This document shows positions 33,302-42,373 of a DNA stretch of 64,000 nt, piece after piece. Source of the stretch: Microbacterium terregens (GTDB taxonomy: Bacteria; Pseudomonadota; Alphaproteobacteria; Sphingomonadales; Sphingomonadaceae); assembly GCF_027922045.1 (NCBI RefSeq), contig NZ_BSEX01000001.1, positions 362,219 to 426,218 on the forward strand, given 5' to 3'. Positions within the stretch are counted from its first letter, which is position 1; every line of letters starts with the position of its first letter. The translations under genes were made by a program, and so were the position numbers. The notes beneath the pieces are model-generated. The model saw only the letters and a list, made by a program, of their open reading frames with translations, searched no databases and had not been told where the DNA came from.

Positions 33302-34459
33302 ATGCTTAGTCCGGTGTTGCTCCTGCTGGCGCAAGCCGCCGCCCCGCCCCCACCTGCGGGCGACGTCATCGTCGTCGGCCGCCGCGCCGAACAGGAGCTG
33401 GCGCGTTGCCTGGCCCGCAACTGCCCGCCCGCCGAAGAGGTCGATGCGTCGCTGGAGGCCAGCGTGGAGCAGTTCGCCGACGGCCGCTACACCGATGCCC
33501 GCCGCACCCTGCAAACGGCCATCCGGCGCAACCGGAACCATGCGGCCGAGCTGCCCGGCCCGGTATCGAGCCTCTATGCCACTCTCGCGACGGTCGCGGA
33601 GCATGAGGGCGACACCGATCTGTGGCGGACCGCGGCCCGAAACAACGTGCTCGTGTTGCGCCGCCATCTGGGCGAGACCAACCTCGCCACCTTGCGCGAG
33701 GAGCTGAGCTTTGCCGACTCGCTGGTCGGGCTCGGTGCCCCGGGGGCTGCGAATTCCGCCTATCGCACCATTCAGCAGCGTGCGGCCGGGAGCGGCCATC
33801 CAGGCATCGCCGCCGGCGCCGCGTTCCGGCGCGCTTGGCTTGCGCTGCTGCGCGACCGGTTCAAGGAGGCACAGCGTTTCGCCGACGAGGCGGTCAGCCT
33901 GGCCGGTACGGACAATCGCTTGATGGTCGACCTGCGCGAGGTCCTGCGGACGCGGATCGCCATCCGCAAGGGGGACGAGGGGGCGATCGAAGCCCTTGCG
34001 GCGCGGCTGCGCCAGTCCGCCGACGTGCAGCCGCAGCTGCTTTTCGCCCCGCCGCTCGCGAACAATAATCCGCCGGCGCCGCCCTTCGGTGTCCACCTCA
34101 ATCCATGGCACGATTCGCGCATCCGCTTCGCGGACGTCGGATATTGGATCCGCGCCAACGGGCAGACGGCAGAGGTCGAGGTGCTGCGTACCTCCGGTCT
34201 CGACCAGTGGGAGCCCGGCATTCTCCGGCAGGTGCGAGAGCGGCGCTACGTCCCGCTCGAGGTCGAGCCCGGGCACCCCGGCATCTACCGGATCGACCGC
34301 TTCACCGTCCGCGGCGCGATGGACGTGCCGACCGGAAGCCATCTTCGGCAGCGCATGGGCGACCTCACCGTGCATGTGGTGGACCTGACCGAGACGGATG
34401 CGATGCGCGAGGCGCGTCGCCGGCAGACCGCAGCGGCCTCCGCGGTAAAGGGCAGCTGA
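33302..34459 (+). CDS. Hypothetical exported protein with helical repeats and a TonB-C-like end
   Basis: 385 residues. A hydrophobic start (MLSPVLLLLAQAAAPPPPAG) suggests export. Residues about 50-240 are helix-rich and TPR-like (FADGRYTDARRTLQTAIRR; RFKEAQRFADEAVSLAG). Residues about 265-350 read ...ADVGYWIRANGQTAEVEVLR, then SGLDQWEPGILRQVRERRYV, resembling the TonB C-terminal beta-alpha-beta domain. It is a family I have no name for; a periplasmic adaptor is plausible. It lies between the OsmC and GT4 genes on the same strand. Confidence 0.6.
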   Translation: MLSPVLLLLAQAAAPPPPAGDVIVVGRRAEQELARCLARNCPPAEEVDASLEASVEQFADGRYTDARRTLQTAIRRNRNHAAELPGPVSSLYATLATVAEHEGDTDLWRTAARNNVLVLRRHLGETNLATLREELSFADSLVGLGAPGAANSAYRTIQQRAAGSGHPGIAAGAAFRRAWLALLRDRFKEAQRFADEAVSLAGTDNRLMVDLREVLRTRIAIRKGDEGAIEALAARLRQSADVQPQLLFAPPLANNNPPAPPFGVHLNPWHDSRIRFADVGYWIRANGQTAEVEVLRTSGLDQWEPGILRQVRERRYVPLEVEPGHPGIYRIDRFTVRGAMDVPTGSHLRQRMGDLTVHVVDLTETDAMREARRRQTAAASAVKGS

Positions 34460-34512
34460 GGCCCGCGCCCCGCGCTAGTGACGGGCGGGACCAGAGCCGC
34501 TAGCCACCGGCA

Positions 34513-35694
34513 ATGCTGCGCGTGCTGACCCTTTCGACGCTGTTCCCGGACGCGAGCCGCCCCAACTTCGGCGTGTTCGTCGAGAAGCAGACGCTGGGCC
34601 TCGCCGCGCGTCCGGACGTGGACCTGCGCGTGGTCGCGCCGGTGGGCCTCCCGGCCTTCCCGCTCTCCCGCCTCGCCCGCTACGCACCGCTCGCCGGGCT
34701 CCCCCGCCAGGAACAATGGAAGGGGCTGGAGGTGCACCGCCCCCGCTTCCCCAACCTGCCCGGCACCGCCGGCCGCTGGCACGCCGCCCTGCTCGCACGC
34801 ACCCTCACCCCCGTGCTCACCCGCACCCGCAGCGACTTTCCCTTCGACGTCATCGACGCGGAGTTCTTCTTCCCCGATGGTCCGGCTGCGGTCGCGCTCG
34901 GCCGTCGCTTCGGCGTGCCCGTTTCGATCAAGGCGCGCGGCGCCGACATCCACCATTGGGGCACCGCCCCGGCCACGGCCGCCCAAGTCCAGGCCGCCGG
35001 CCGCTGCGCCGACGGCCTGCTCGCCGTGTCGCAGGCGATGGCGAACGACATGGTCGCGCTGGGAATGCCGCGCCCGACGGTCCATTCGACCGGCATCGAC
35101 CGCAGCCGGTTCGGAACCCTCCCCCGCACCGCCGCAAAGGCGCGGCTCGGCGTCACCGGGCCGCTGGTCGTCTCGCTCGGCGCGCTGATCCCCCGCAAGG
35201 GCCACGCGATCGTTGCCGACGCTGTCGCCAGCCTGCCCGGCGTTACCCTGTGGATCGTCGGCGAAGGCCCCGAACGCCCGCGGCTGGAGGCGCAGATCGC
35301 CGGGAGCGACGCGGGTGGCCGCATCCGCCTGCTTGGCGCCGTTCCGCATGAGGAGATGGCGACGGTCCTCGCCGCCGCCGACGTGATGGCGCTCGCCTCC
35401 AGCTCGGAGGGGCTCGCCAATGCCTGGGTGGAGGCGCTCGCCAGCGGCACGCCGATCGTGATCCCCGATGCTGGCGGCGCGCGCGAAGTGGTGACGAGCC
35501 CCGCCGCCGGCCGCATCGTCGCCCGCACCCCCGCCGCCTTCGCCGAAGCGATCGCGGCGCTGCTCGCGAACCCGCCTGCGGCCGACGCCGTGCAGGCGAC
35601 CGCCGCCCGCTTTAGCTGGGAAGCGAACCGCGACGCGCTCTTCGCGCACCTGCAGGCATTGGTGGCTAAAAAGCGCGCTCAGTCGAGCGGGTAG
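34513..35694 (+). CDS. Family 4 glycosyltransferase
   Basis: 393 residues with the two-Rossmann GT-B fold. The N-terminal LTLSTLFPDASRPNFGVFVE contains the acceptor-side glycine-rich loop; the C-terminal half has LIPRKGHAIVADAV, the VGEGPERPRLE strand and the nucleotide-sugar E-x7-E motif in SSSEGLANAWVEALASGTP. Likely a membrane-associated sugar transferase in EPS, glycolipid or LPS synthesis; the donor is unknown. Its 3' end overlaps the convergent Mth938-like gene by 16 bases. Confidence 0.85.
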   Translation: MLRVLTLSTLFPDASRPNFGVFVEKQTLGLAARPDVDLRVVAPVGLPAFPLSRLARYAPLAGLPRQEQWKGLEVHRPRFPNLPGTAGRWHAALLARTLTPVLTRTRSDFPFDVIDAEFFFPDGPAAVALGRRFGVPVSIKARGADIHHWGTAPATAAQVQAAGRCADGLLAVSQAMANDMVALGMPRPTVHSTGIDRSRFGTLPRTAAKARLGVTGPLVVSLGALIPRKGHAIVADAVASLPGVTLWIVGEGPERPRLEAQIAGSDAGGRIRLLGAVPHEEMATVLAAADVMALASSSEGLANAWVEALASGTPIVIPDAGGAREVVTSPAAGRIVARTPAAFAEAIAALLANPPAADAVQATAARFSWEANRDALFAHLQALVAKKRAQSSG

Positions 35695-36053
35695 AGCGCC
35701 GCCGCGATCCAGCGCAGCTCGGCGCGCAGCACGCCCCAGGCGCGCGCCGCCGCCCGGCTGTCCATCGGCTCGACGCCGATGCCTTTGGCTTCGAGCGCAG
35801 CCACCAGCGCCGGAGAGGGGCGCAGCATCCGGCTGCCGGTCCCCAGGATGAGGAACTCCGGCAGCGGATCGAGCGCCAGCACCGGGGCCAGCGCCTCGAG
35901 GGTCAGTTCCGCCAGCGCAGGCGGCGTCCAGCCGTCGGCCCGCTCCGGCGTGATCAGCAGGCCCTCGTAGACACCGTCGTCCACGCGAAAGCCGCGGCCG
36001 ACGATCCCGGAGATCAGCGGCCCCTCGGCCCCGCCTGCCTTGTCGAGCCGCAT
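35679..36053 (-). CDS. Mth938/NDUFAF3-like domain protein
   Basis: 124 residues of the DUF498/Mth938 superfamily: ISGIVGRGFRVDDGVYEGLL, then PEFLILGTGSRMLRPSPALV and a C-terminal helix. Alphaproteobacterial copies are regularly next to secF-secD and are related to mitochondrial complex I assembly factor NDUFAF3. The start overlaps the secF stop (ATGA), so it is the last gene of the yajC-secD-secF operon. Confidence 0.85.
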   Translation of the reverse strand: MRLDKAGGAEGPLISGIVGRGFRVDDGVYEGLLITPERADGWTPPALAELTLEALAPVLALDPLPEFLILGTGSRMLRPSPALVAALEAKGIGVEPMDSRAAARAWGVLRAELRWIAAALYPLD

Positions 36054-37009
36054 CAGGGCTGCGCGCGCTCGGCGGCGGTCGGCTCGGACGAACCGACCTT
36101 GGTGCCTGCCTTCAGCTTCAGCGTGATCAGCAGCGACGACGACACGTAGATCGACGAATAGGTACCCACGATCACGCCCAGGATCATCGCCGAGGTGAAG
36201 CCGCGCAGCACATGGCCGCCGAAGATCAGGAGCGAGCCGAGCGCCAGCAGGATGGTCAGCGAGGTCATCACCGTGCGCGGCAGCGTTTCGTTGACCGACA
36301 GGTCGATCAGCTGCGGCATGTCCATCTTGCGGAACTTGCGCATGTTCTCGCGGATACGGTCGTCGATCACCATCTTGTCGTTGATCGAATAGCCGATGAT
36401 GGTCAGCACCGCCGCCACGATGTTCAGGTCGAACGGCATCTGCGTCAGCGCAAAGAAGCCCAATGTCATCAGCACGTCGTGCAGGATCGCGACCGCGGTC
36501 GACACGCCGAACTGCCATTCGTAGCGGAACCAGCTGAACACCGCGATGCCGGCCACCGCCAGCAGCACGGCGAGCACGCCGTTGCGGATCAGCTCGTCCG
36601 AAACCTTGCCCGAAACCGTGGTGTAGTTGGAAAAGGTCGCGCCGGGGAACTTGGCCGCCAACCCTGCCTTCACCTTCTCCACCACCGCGTCGGCCGCACC
36701 CGGGGGCGCGTCGTCCGCCAGCGGCAGGCGGATCGAGATGCTGTTCGCATCGCTGCCCAGCTGCTGGAGTGCGGCCTCGCCGACGCCCAGCTCGTCCACC
36801 GCGCTGCGCACCTGGTCGAGCGGCGGGACGGTGACGAACTTCTCCTCGATCGCGACGCCGCCGACGAAATCGACGCCGAAGTTCAGGCCGCGCGCGAACA
36901 CCAGCCCGACTGCCGCGATCGTCAGCAGCGCCGTGATCGCAAAGGCGATGTGGCGGATGCGGACGAACTGGATGTTCGTGTTGTCGGGGACGATTTTCAA
37001 AAGGCGCAT
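36053..37009 (-). CDS. secF: Protein translocase subunit SecF
   Basis: 318 residues, six membrane helices with a periplasmic P4 domain after the first. Signatures are GLNFGVDFVGGVAIEEKF near residue 45-62 and the TM4-5 region IVAAVLTIIGYSINDKMVIDDRIREN, with the aspartate/arginine residues used in proton coupling, and SVNETLPRTVMTSLTILL. SecDF pulls proteins through SecYEG from the periplasmic side using the proton gradient. Ten bases separate it from secD. Confidence 0.95.
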   Translation of the reverse strand: MRLLKIVPDNTNIQFVRIRHIAFAITALLTIAAVGLVFARGLNFGVDFVGGVAIEEKFVTVPPLDQVRSAVDELGVGEAALQQLGSDANSISIRLPLADDAPPGAADAVVEKVKAGLAAKFPGATFSNYTTVSGKVSDELIRNGVLAVLLAVAGIAVFSWFRYEWQFGVSTAVAILHDVLMTLGFFALTQMPFDLNIVAAVLTIIGYSINDKMVIDDRIRENMRKFRKMDMPQLIDLSVNETLPRTVMTSLTILLALGSLLIFGGHVLRGFTSAMILGVIVGTYSSIYVSSSLLITLKLKAGTKVGSSEPTAAERAQP

Positions 37010-37019
37010 GGGGGGCGTC

Positions 37020-38612
37020 CTAGATGTGGATCTCGGTCGGCCGGTTCTTGCGAACCCAACCCGACACGAGCATGCGCGTGAAGGTGACAGCGGTGAACAC
37101 CGAGGTCGCGATGCCGAGCAGCAGCACCACGGCAAAGCCGCGGATCGGGCCGGAGCCCAGCAGCAGCATGATGAGGCCCGCGATCGCGTGCGTCACGTTC
37201 GCCTCAAAGATGGTGCGGCTCGCTTCCTTGTAGCCCAGCTCCAGCGACTGGATCACGCTGCGGCCACGCCGCCGCTCTTCGCGGATGCGCTCGTTGATCA
37301 GCACGTTGGCGTCCACCGCGGTACCGATCGTCAGCACGAAGCCGGCGATGCCCGGCAGCGTCAGCGTCGCGTTCAGCATGCCCATCACGGCCAGGATCAC
37401 CAGCACGTTGATGACGACCGCGGTGGTCGCATAGATGCCGAACCGGCCATAGGTCAGGATCATGAACGCGATCACGGCGACCGCCGCGATCACCGAGGCG
37501 AGGATGCCGGCACGGATCGAGTCGTCGCCCAGTTCCGGGCTGACCGTGCTTTCCTGCACCACCGTCAGGTCGACCGGCAGCTTGCCCGAGCGCAGCGCGA
37601 TCGCGAGCTGATTGGCGCCGTCGACGGTGAAGCCACCGGCAATGGAGGCGCGGCCGCCCAAGATCGGTTCGTTGATGTTGGGTGCCGAGATCACCTGGTT
37701 GTCGACGATGATCGCGAACGGCTTGTTCACGTTCTCGCGCGTGACGGTCGCGAAGCGACGGCCGCCGACGCTGTCGAAGGTGATGTCGACGTTGGGCTGG
37801 CCGTTCTGGTCATAGGACTGGCGCGCGTCGGCGAGCTGGTCACCCGAGATGATCGTGTTGCGCTTGACCGCGATCGGCTGGCCCGTGCCCTGATAGCGCA
37901 GGATCTGGCTGCCGACCGGCGCGTCACCGCGCAGCACCGCCGCCGGATCAGCGGTGGTGTCGACCAGCTTGAACTCCAGCCGCGCGGTCTTGCCCAGCAG
38001 GTCCTTCAGCGCCTTGGGATCGTCCAGGCCCGGCACCTGCACGACGATGCGGTTCGAACCCTGGCGAATGATCGTCGGCTCGCGCGTGCCGAGCTCGTCG
38101 ATGCGGCGGCGGACCACGTCGGTCGCGTCGTCCATCGCCCGGTCGACGGCCTGGGTGAGGCCCGCGTCGGTCTGGGTCAGCACGAAGCGGGTCTGGTCGA
38201 CCACCTCGATGTCCCATTCGCGCTGGCCCGTCAGGCCCGCGCCGCCGCCGGTGATCGACAGCAGCTTCTCGCGCGCCGCGTCCACCTGCGCGACGTCGCG
38301 CACCATGAACGACAGGCGCCCGCCGCGCGTGGAGATGTCGCCGATCTGGACGCGCGGGGCGCGCCGCATCTCGGTCGAGACCTGTTCCCGCATCTGCTCC
38401 AGCCGCGTGGTCGCGACGTCGGAGGTCTTGGCCTCCAGCAGGATGTAGCTGCCGCCGGCCAGGTCGAGACCCAGGTTGATCGTCGGCGTCGGCACCCAGC
38501 CCGGCAGCTGGGCGCGCGTGCGCTCCGGCAGCAGGCTCGGCACCGCGAGCAGCACCATGATGAGGACCCCGAGCCAGATGGCCCGGACCTTCCAGCGCGG
38601 GAAATCGAGCAT
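37020..38612 (-). CDS. secD: Protein translocase subunit SecD
   Basis: 530 residues with six membrane helices and a large periplasmic domain (about 35-340, including LGLDLAGGSYILLEA and the P1 head). The C-terminal membrane part has LTLPGIAGFVLTIGTAVDAN and VLINERIREERRRG, the RND-type proton relay. The ATG overlaps the yajC stop (ATGA). Confidence 0.96.
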   Translation of the reverse strand: MLDFPRWKVRAIWLGVLIMVLLAVPSLLPERTRAQLPGWVPTPTINLGLDLAGGSYILLEAKTSDVATTRLEQMREQVSTEMRRAPRVQIGDISTRGGRLSFMVRDVAQVDAAREKLLSITGGGAGLTGQREWDIEVVDQTRFVLTQTDAGLTQAVDRAMDDATDVVRRRIDELGTREPTIIRQGSNRIVVQVPGLDDPKALKDLLGKTARLEFKLVDTTADPAAVLRGDAPVGSQILRYQGTGQPIAVKRNTIISGDQLADARQSYDQNGQPNVDITFDSVGGRRFATVTRENVNKPFAIIVDNQVISAPNINEPILGGRASIAGGFTVDGANQLAIALRSGKLPVDLTVVQESTVSPELGDDSIRAGILASVIAAVAVIAFMILTYGRFGIYATTAVVINVLVILAVMGMLNATLTLPGIAGFVLTIGTAVDANVLINERIREERRRGRSVIQSLELGYKEASRTIFEANVTHAIAGLIMLLLGSGPIRGFAVVLLLGIATSVFTAVTFTRMLVSGWVRKNRPTEIHI

Positions 38613-38953
38613 CAGTCGTTCGCGGGCTTGGCGCCGGCCGGCGCCGTCACCTCGGCGATGGTCGCCTTGACGACGCGCACGCGGGTGTTGGGCGCGATCT
38701 CGACCTCGACCACCGCGTCCTCGACGCGCGTCACGCGACCCAGCAGGCCGCCTGCCGTCACGACCTGGTCGCCCTTCTTCACGTTCGCGATCGCCGTCTG
38801 CAGCGTCTTCATCCGCTTCTGCTGCGGGCGAATCATCAGGAAGTAGAAGACCACGAAGATCAGGATCAGCGGCGCGATCGATACGAACGACGCAAGGGCA
38901 CCGCCCTGGGCGGCCGATCCGGCGGACTGGGCAAAAGCTTTGGGAACGAGCAT
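38612..38953 (-). CDS. yajC: Preprotein translocase accessory subunit YajC
   Basis: 113 residues with one membrane helix ([20 protein letters not shown], about 27-46) followed by the conserved cytosolic [20 protein letters not shown] and [14 protein letters not shown]. An Ala/Pro-rich tail ends the chain. First gene of the yajC-secD-secF-Mth938 operon. Confidence 0.95.
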   Translation of the reverse strand: MLVPKAFAQSAGSAAQGGALASFVSIAPLILIFVVFYFLMIRPQQKRMKTLQTAIANVKKGDQVVTAGGLLGRVTRVEDAVVEVEIAPNTRVRVVKATIAEVTAPAGAKPAND

Positions 38954-39097
38954 GGGTGCTTGGAAACCTGATGAAAAAAGGCCGCGGACGCCGGGCCGTT
39001 CAAGGGGCGCGCGCTATCATGCGCGTGCCTCTGTGGCAACCGGCCGTCCTTAGCGCTTGCAAGCGGCGCGCGACGCGCATAGAGGGCAGCGCTCGGT

Positions 39098-39174
39098 CGG
39101 GGCGTAGCGCAGCCTGGTAGCGCATCACACTGGGGGTGTGGGGGTCGCAGGTTCGAATCCTGTCGCCCCGACCA
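39098..39174 (+). tRNA. tRNA-Pro (GGG)
   Basis: 77 bases with acceptor stem CGGGGCG/CGCCCCG, D stem GCGC/GCGC, anticodon GGG at 39132-39134 in the loop CTGGGGG, T arm GGTTCGAATCC and encoded CCA. It stands alone between yajC and the sensor kinase gene. Confidence 0.97.
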
Positions 39175-39303
39175 ACAAGATCAAGCGGCGGGTCGAGTCT
39201 CTCCCCACCGCCGGCAGGTATCCCGCCCCACCCGCGACTCCACAGCATCGACGATCCATGGGGGCGCGCCGGCCCGCTGCCCGCGGGCGCGGCGATGCGC
39301 CCC

Positions 39304-42192
39304 TCAGCGTCGCCGGGAAACCTTTTGCAGGGCGCGCGACAGCGTATCGATCGAATAGGGCTTGTGCACGAGCTCGAAGCCGTGCGTCCCGTTCTGCGCC
39401 AGCACCTCGCTGTACCCGCTGGTCAGCACGACCGGCAGCGCGGGGTAGAGGCGGGCGATCTCCTGGCCAAGCTCGATGCCGGACATGCCCGGCATCATCA
39501 CGTCGGAGAAGACGACGTCGAAGCGGCCGGCCTCGGCAGCCAGTTCCGCCAGCGCCTTGCGCCCGTCCATCGCCCACACAGTCTCATAGCCGAGCTCCGC
39601 CAGCGCCTGTGTCGCGAACATGCCGACCTCGGCATTGTCCTCGACCACCAGCACACAGGCCCCCTCCCCGAGCGGCAGGGAATTGTCGCCGGCTGCGGCC
39701 GCGACGCCCGCCGTTCCTTCGACCCGCGGCAGATACAGGGTGAAGGTCGCCCCCTCTCCTTCCTCGCTCGTGACGATGATGCCGCCGCCGGACTGCTTGG
39801 TGAATCCGAACACCTGGCTCAGCCCCAGTCCCGTTCCCTCGCCCACCCCCTTGGTGGTGAAGAACGGCTCGAAGATACGGTCGATGTTGTCGGCCGGGAT
39901 GCCGGGCCCGCTGTCGGTCAGCGAGACGGCCACGAACTCCCCCGGCGTCGCAGGATGTGCCCGGATGGCCGGCATCTCGGACGTGGTGCAAACCGACAGG
40001 ATCAGCTCGCCCTCGCCCTTCATCGCGTCGCGCGCGTTGACGGCCATGTTGACGATCGCGGTGTCGAACTGGCTGCGGTCGGCGTCGATGTAGCAGGGTT
40101 CGGACGGCAGCCTCAGCGACACCTTCACCCGCGACCCCGTCAGCGTGCGCACCATGTCGCTGACGGTCCGCACGCTTTCGGAAACGTCGAAGACTTCGGG
40201 CTTCAGCGACTGGCGGCGCGCGAACGCGAGCAGCTGGTTGGTGAGCTTGGTCGCGCGGTCCGCGGTGTCGGAGATCGCGTCGATGTAGCGCTGGCGCCGA
40301 TCGTCGGAGAGGCCGGGGCGACGCAGCAGGTCGACCGACCCGCGGATGACGGTCAGCAGGTTGTTGAAGTCGTGCGCGACCCCGCCGGTAAGCTGCCCGA
40401 TCGCCTCGACCTTTTGCGACTGGCGCAAGGCGTCCTCGGCCTCCACAAGGTCCGCCGTCCGCTGCGCGACCCGCTGCTCGAGCGTTTCGGTAAGCGCGCG
40501 CAGGTCCGCAAGCGCACGGTCGCGCTCCGCCTCGATGGTGCGCCGCTCCTGGACGTCGATCAGGACGCCCGGAAAGCTCAGCGGCGTCCCGTCGGGCCCA
40601 TGCTCGACCCGCCCGTTCGCCTCGATCCAATAGTAGCGGCCATCGCACCGTCGCACGCGATACTGGTGGGCGTAGGAACCGCCGCGTGCGATCACCTCGC
40701 CGATCGCCTCCTCCAGGCTCCGCCGGTCGTCCGGGTGAACGGTGGCCGTGATCTGCGCCAGCGGAATGCCCTTGCGGCCGAGCGCCGGGTCTAGGCCAAA
40801 GGTGCGCGCGAACGCGTCGTCGACGGTGAACTGGTCGCTCGGCAGATCCCAGTGCCAGGTGCCGATGATGGCGCCGGCCTCCAGGGCGAGCTGCACCCGC
40901 TCCGCATTTTCCCGCGCACTCGCCTCGCTGACCCGCAGACGCTCCTCCGCCTCCCGCCGGGCGGTCACGTCGTTGAAGATGATCGCGATCTGGCGGTCGG
41001 CAGGGTCGCCGACCCGTACCGCGCGCACGTCGAACCAGCGCTGGAACGCCTCGGCATAATTTTCGAAGTTCGTCGGCTCGCCGGTCTTGGCCACATGGCC
41101 GTAGATCTGGAACCAGAACGGCTCCAGGTCCGGTGCATATTCGGTCACCCACTTGCCGCGCAGGTCCACGCCGGCCTGGCGCGCGAAGGCGGGATTCGCC
41201 TCGACGAAGCGATAGTTGATCGGCTCTTCATTCTCGTCGAACTTGACCTCGACGATGGCAAACGCCGCCTCCACCGTGTCGAAGATCGTCTGGAACCGCT
41301 CCTGCGCCTGGCGGAGGGCAATGCCGGCGAGGTGCTCCTCGGTGCGATCCCGCAGGATCTTCACGAAGCCGACATGCTGCCCGGCCCGATCGCGCAGCGG
41401 AGACAGCTCGCCGCTCGCCCAGAATCGCGCGCCGCCCTTTCGCACATGCCAGCGCTCGTCGATCGCCCGGCCTTCTTCCAGGGCGCACTGCATCTCGCGA
41501 TCCGGCACCCCGGCTGCGCGATCCTCCTCGATGAAGAACAGGGATGCGCTCTGCCCCACCGCCTCGCGTTCCGACCAGCCGAGCACACGCTCCGCGCCGT
41601 AGCTCCACTCCACGATCGTGCCGTCGAGGTCCATGGCGATGATCGCGAAATCCTGGGCGCTGTCCACGATCGCCCCCTGGCGCGCTTCGGACGTCGCTGC
41701 GCGCTCGGTGGCAAGCCGTTGCTCCAGCTGCACCATGACCTGGCGGGCGAGAACGCGGATCGCGCGCTCCTGCACTCCGGTGAGGGTACGGGGCCGAACG
41801 TCGAGCACGGACAGGGTGCCGATCGGCAGCCCTTCGGGCGACTTCAGGATCGCCCCCGCATAGAAGCGCAGGTGCGGCGCTCCCGTGACCAGCGGGTTGC
41901 AGGCAAAGCGCGGGTCCGCGGCCGCGTCGGGAACAAGAAGGAAATCCTCCTCCAGGATCGCCTGGGCACAAAAGGATGTGTCCAGCGGCATCTCCCGCAC
42001 GCCCAGGCCGACCTCGGCCTTGAAGAACTGGCGGCCGTCCCCGATCAGGTTCACGATCGCGATCGGCGCCTCGCAGATCGCGGCGGCCAGTTCGGCGATC
42101 TCGTCGAACGCCTCCTCGGGGGGCGTGTCCACGATCTTATATTGTGCAAGCGCAGCCAGCCGCTGCCCCTCGCGTCCGGGGAGATCCGTCAT
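39304..42192 (-). CDS. Hybrid sensor histidine kinase (GAF-PAS3-HisKA-HATPase-REC)
   Basis: 962 residues, no membrane helix. Order: GAF domain (about 20-165), three PAS domains (about 175-290, 295-420, 430-555), a coiled-coil linker, HisKA with the phospho-acceptor His in GGVAHDFNNLLTVI (about 600), HATPase with N-box VNMAVNARDAM, DSGPGIP and GTGLGLSQVFGF, and a C-terminal receiver (about 840-960) with the phospho-Asp in DVVFSDVMMPG. A cytosolic multi-input sensor; the first GAF resembles light or redox sensors but lacks an evident chromophore Cys. No response regulator is adjacent. Confidence 0.92.
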   Translation of the reverse strand: MTDLPGREGQRLAALAQYKIVDTPPEEAFDEIAELAAAICEAPIAIVNLIGDGRQFFKAEVGLGVREMPLDTSFCAQAILEEDFLLVPDAAADPRFACNPLVTGAPHLRFYAGAILKSPEGLPIGTLSVLDVRPRTLTGVQERAIRVLARQVMVQLEQRLATERAATSEARQGAIVDSAQDFAIIAMDLDGTIVEWSYGAERVLGWSEREAVGQSASLFFIEEDRAAGVPDREMQCALEEGRAIDERWHVRKGGARFWASGELSPLRDRAGQHVGFVKILRDRTEEHLAGIALRQAQERFQTIFDTVEAAFAIVEVKFDENEEPINYRFVEANPAFARQAGVDLRGKWVTEYAPDLEPFWFQIYGHVAKTGEPTNFENYAEAFQRWFDVRAVRVGDPADRQIAIIFNDVTARREAEERLRVSEASARENAERVQLALEAGAIIGTWHWDLPSDQFTVDDAFARTFGLDPALGRKGIPLAQITATVHPDDRRSLEEAIGEVIARGGSYAHQYRVRRCDGRYYWIEANGRVEHGPDGTPLSFPGVLIDVQERRTIEAERDRALADLRALTETLEQRVAQRTADLVEAEDALRQSQKVEAIGQLTGGVAHDFNNLLTVIRGSVDLLRRPGLSDDRRQRYIDAISDTADRATKLTNQLLAFARRQSLKPEVFDVSESVRTVSDMVRTLTGSRVKVSLRLPSEPCYIDADRSQFDTAIVNMAVNARDAMKGEGELILSVCTTSEMPAIRAHPATPGEFVAVSLTDSGPGIPADNIDRIFEPFFTTKGVGEGTGLGLSQVFGFTKQSGGGIIVTSEEGEGATFTLYLPRVEGTAGVAAAAGDNSLPLGEGACVLVVEDNAEVGMFATQALAELGYETVWAMDGRKALAELAAEAGRFDVVFSDVMMPGMSGIELGQEIARLYPALPVVLTSGYSEVLAQNGTHGFELVHKPYSIDTLSRALQKVSRRR

Positions 42193-42373
42193 CGTATTCC
42201 ATGCTCAGGCATTGATCGCGCCTTTAGCACCGACGACCGCCGTCCCGCCACGGTCGCGTGCCAGTCGCGGGACGCGAATGCCCCCTGCCTGACCTGGCAT
42301 GATACAGCTCTGCGCTGCCGCACGGCTGCTGCGCGGCAGGACGTCGGGGAGGAACGCCACGGCTGACGCAAAC

